In this document: positions 61,437-64,000 of the stretch, one piece after another
Position numbering within the stretch: position 1 is the first letter of the stretch
How the letters are laid out: the number at the start of each line of letters is the position of its first letter
Assembly: GCA_033065855.1 (NCBI GenBank)
Contig: JAVXUO010003085.1
Location: 62,001 to 126,000, forward strand
Direction: 5' to 3'
DNA length: 64,000 nucleotides
From: Escallonia rubra
Taxonomy: Eukaryota > Streptophyta > Magnoliopsida > Escalloniales > Escalloniaceae
Notes under the pieces: model-generated
The model's database searches: none
Told to the model about the DNA's origin: nothing
The model's input: only the letters and a program-made list of their open reading frames with translations
Program-made: the position numbers and the translations under genes

Positions 61437-63679
61437 CCAAAACAATTGTAAGCAACCATAAACAATTTGATCATAATTGTTTTCAAAACGATCATTTGAA
61501 GATCGTTTTCAAAGTTATCATAATTATAACCAAAACGATCATTTGAAGATCATTTTCACAGTTATCATTTTAAAATACAATGATAATTTTTTCAAATGAT
61601 TTCAAAACGAACACAGATACTTCAAGGACAATATGGGGAAGGGTTTCAGATAATCACAAACAATTTGATCATAACATGGAGAAGAGTTTCAACTTAATCC
61701 CCTTCAATCAGATTTCAAGACATTCATTTCCAATCATTTTTCAAAACAATCATTATAAGATACAACGTAAGCAAATTCAAAGATATTGACCATGGGCAGA
61801 GGCAATTCCATTCAGGCAATGCATAAAAAATGTACACAAGCATGATGTACAATAACTAGACCTTCTCATTTAGGTACTAGCCCTTCATAATTATGCAGGT
61901 TTAGACCTTCCTTATAACGCCTCCCCACATGACATCTTCTCAGGTTAACACATAAGACAACAATCATATAATCAATAAGAAATTTCATGCTTGACATGCA
62001 ATAAAAATAAGTATCAACGTGAATTTAAATAACCGAAATCAATTAGGATTTTAATGACAATTAAACACGTCGATATTAGTTCATCACTCAGAATTCAAGA
62101 AAAGCCACAAACAAATAACAAGAATAAATACGAACAATTATCGAATTTAGGCACAACAATTTAGAGAAAGAATGCAAACAATTATCGAATTTATTCAGCA
62201 TACAATAAAAGGTGAGCATCGATAAGATTTTTAAATAAACAATTCATGTTCAATGTTGGGTTTTACTTGGCAATGACATGCTGATATCAATGTATATCTC
62301 AGTGTTGGACAATAGTCATAATTAATTGGAAAGAATACTTATGAAAACAAGTTATCAAAATTAGGGTTCAGACAGAAGTCCTTACCCAGGGTTCAGATAG
62401 AAACCCTTACCTGGAGCCGAAACTACGCTAGTCTAACCAAAAAGTCTTTTGCTTTAACCTTAACAGAACAATCAAATGATCAGGATACAGTCTATACTAT
62501 GATATTATAAACTCAATACTGACTCACGCATACTCCCAAAATGAACCCCCTCGCCGAGTACATAAAACTACCAAAATATCCCTAATGTGTAAAATTACCA
62601 AAAACATATCTCTCATACTTAAATTACCAAAACATCCTTCCCGTAAGTAAAATCACTAAAGTATCCTTACCGTATGTGAATTTACTCAAAAGTACATTTT
62701 ATAGGTAAAATTACCAAAATACCCCTATAGGTGGCAAATTACCAAAATATCCATGGTGATTTTCTCACCAAAAAAATCTCAGAAATACATTAAAACACTA
62801 TTTTAAACATCCTGAAGTCGTTTTTAAGCTAAAAAATGTCTTAGAAAATTTTCACTCGATAATTCTGAACCAGTGTCCAGACCGAGTGCTCAGAAGCCGG
62901 TTCTGCTAAAAATAACTATCGACTTTAGAATGGCACGAAATTTTAAAAACTAGAATATCTCAGTAATATAAGGTTTTCCTAAACTTTTTTCAGATTAAAA
63001 TAACTTGATTTGCTATATCAAATCGTTCGGGAATTCTTTTTAATTGATAACCTAATTTAGCATCCTTCGCAGGCACCGAAAATTCCCAAATTTTCCACAA
63101 CGTATGTCTTGCATAAATAATGGGCGTCTTTATTTTAACTTTATCAGATTTTGATCCGAACTATTACAAAAATTCGTATAATACTGCTAACCTAACCCCC
63201 CACTTTAGTGACAATTATAGTCTTTATTCACGATTAAACCTACACTAATTCACCTTAAATACACACAAACTTCATCTCCTACCTCACTGCCCTGCTGAAA
63301 CACACACTTATACACATAATTCTCACACGCACACATTTCAATATACCTAAACAGACCTTATAACATCTACATAAACCTAATTAACCTAAAACACACACTA
63401 CCACACTTTATATACACTCACAATCACACATAATTCACACACTCGAACACATACACACATGGCAACACACACTAACACTCACTATCACACTCTGCAATCC
63501 AGCACAACAACAAGGCTGCTGATGTTTCTCCAATTCCCCTTCATCCATTTTCACGCACGCGCACTGCATACTCACGCACACATCCCACCTCACAGCCATG
63601 GACACCTCTTTGCCCCGTGACCAACCTCACACACAGAACACCCTAAACACACACCAAGCAGTGTTAAAACACACACTTG

Positions 63680-63854
63680 TTTTTGTAAAAAAAAAATTGT
63701 ACATCATGCTTGGGTACACCAAAAAAAAATTTAAAATAAAACTAGGTTATCAAACACCCACTTGTTTTTGTAAAAAAAAAAATTAACTGCTCTTTTGTTT
63801 GTTTTTTTTTTTAAACTGAAAACAAAAACTGAAAGTATTGTCAAACAGAGCCTT
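63680..63854. mobile_element. Partial copy of the Tourist-like family
   Basis: Shares AGGTTATCAAACACCCACTT, GTTTTTGTAAAAAAAA, AACTGCTCTTTTGTTTG and the end GTCAAACAGAGCC with the elements at 14.4 and 51.4 kb. A second ACACTTGTTTTTGTAAAAAA unit just left (63673-63690) suggests a small rearrangement. No left end seen. Confidence 0.5.
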
Positions 63855-64000
63855 ACTTTCCTCCTTCTTTCGGTAAAAGGGACGAAGATGAATTGAATCT
63901 TGTTTTTGTTTATTCATAATTGGCCTTAGTCGTAGCATGGTATGTTCCCTAGAGCCCTTCAGCAGTCCCGAGACTCTTTCTTGTTCGAAGTTTAAAGGGC

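Larger units (their letters stand above)
60409..64000 (+). repeat. Probable LTR-type repeat region reaching the window edge
   Basis: TGTAACGACCCGGAAGTC at 60409 resembles the TGTAACGACCC starts of some Ty3/gypsy LTRs. The following sequence has no genes and includes phased ATTACCAAAAYAT units at about 62560-62760. The matching end, second LTR and internal region would lie outside the window, so this is a suggestion only. Confidence 0.3.

Overview
The window is nuclear DNA of a flowering plant, probably a eudicot. Its genes are split by many GT-AG introns, and it is AT-rich with several clades of plant transposon and tRNA-derived SINEs. Protein content (a TRM/DUF4378 protein, a plant tomosyn with a SNARE tail, a plant HMGB) also points to a land plant. 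I cannot resolve the family.

Four host genes can be assembled exon by exon with consistent splice phases. (1) Minus strand, about 2.1-9.5 kb (5' UTR probably reaching about 11.8 kb): an 879-residue TON1-recruiting-motif-like protein with a VARLMG motif and a C-terminal DUF4378 region. (2) Plus strand, 18.8-37.7 kb: a 24-exon, 1057-residue tomosyn-type WD40 protein with a C-terminal SNARE-like coil. (3) Minus strand, 38.2-44.6 kb, convergent with tomosyn: a 190-residue THEP1/NTPCR-type P-loop nucleoside-triphosphatase. (4) Minus strand, 53.7-54.8 kb: a 156-residue HMG-box (HMGB) chromatin protein. A fifth, small gene of an unnamed plant family (56.1-56.6 kb) carries one frameshift and sits inside a Mutator-like element. 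The four host genes share no evident pathway; they are ordinary neighbours (cytoskeleton, vesicle traffic, nucleotide metabolism, chromatin).

The rest is an archive of mobile elements, many with readable boundaries. They are: a SINE at the left edge; a 277-bp TRIM element with 73-bp LTRs, primer binding site and 5-bp target duplication in the first gene; a SINE with a 17-bp target duplication at 13.5 kb; a TAA-flanked inverted-repeat element at 14.4 kb with relatives at 51.4 and 63.7 kb; a foldback-type element in tomosyn intron 7; an 862-bp solo LTR with 5-bp target duplication in tomosyn intron 21; a 5'-truncated LINE ending 96 bp upstream of the NTPase start codon; a 1.4-kb hAT-type element with 8-bp target duplication at 50.7 kb; and two Mutator-like elements side by side at 55.7-58.9 kb, the first carrying the small gene (Pack-MULE-like) and the second with a perfect 9-bp target duplication. 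The last 3.5 kb looks like LTR-type repeat.

The most notable items are the Pack-MULE-like gene carrier and an unprocessed fragment of the tomosyn gene (exon 10 plus intron 10) copied into intron 3 of the neighbouring NTPase gene. No CRISPR array, rRNA gene, convincing functional tRNA gene or virus-derived gene was seen.
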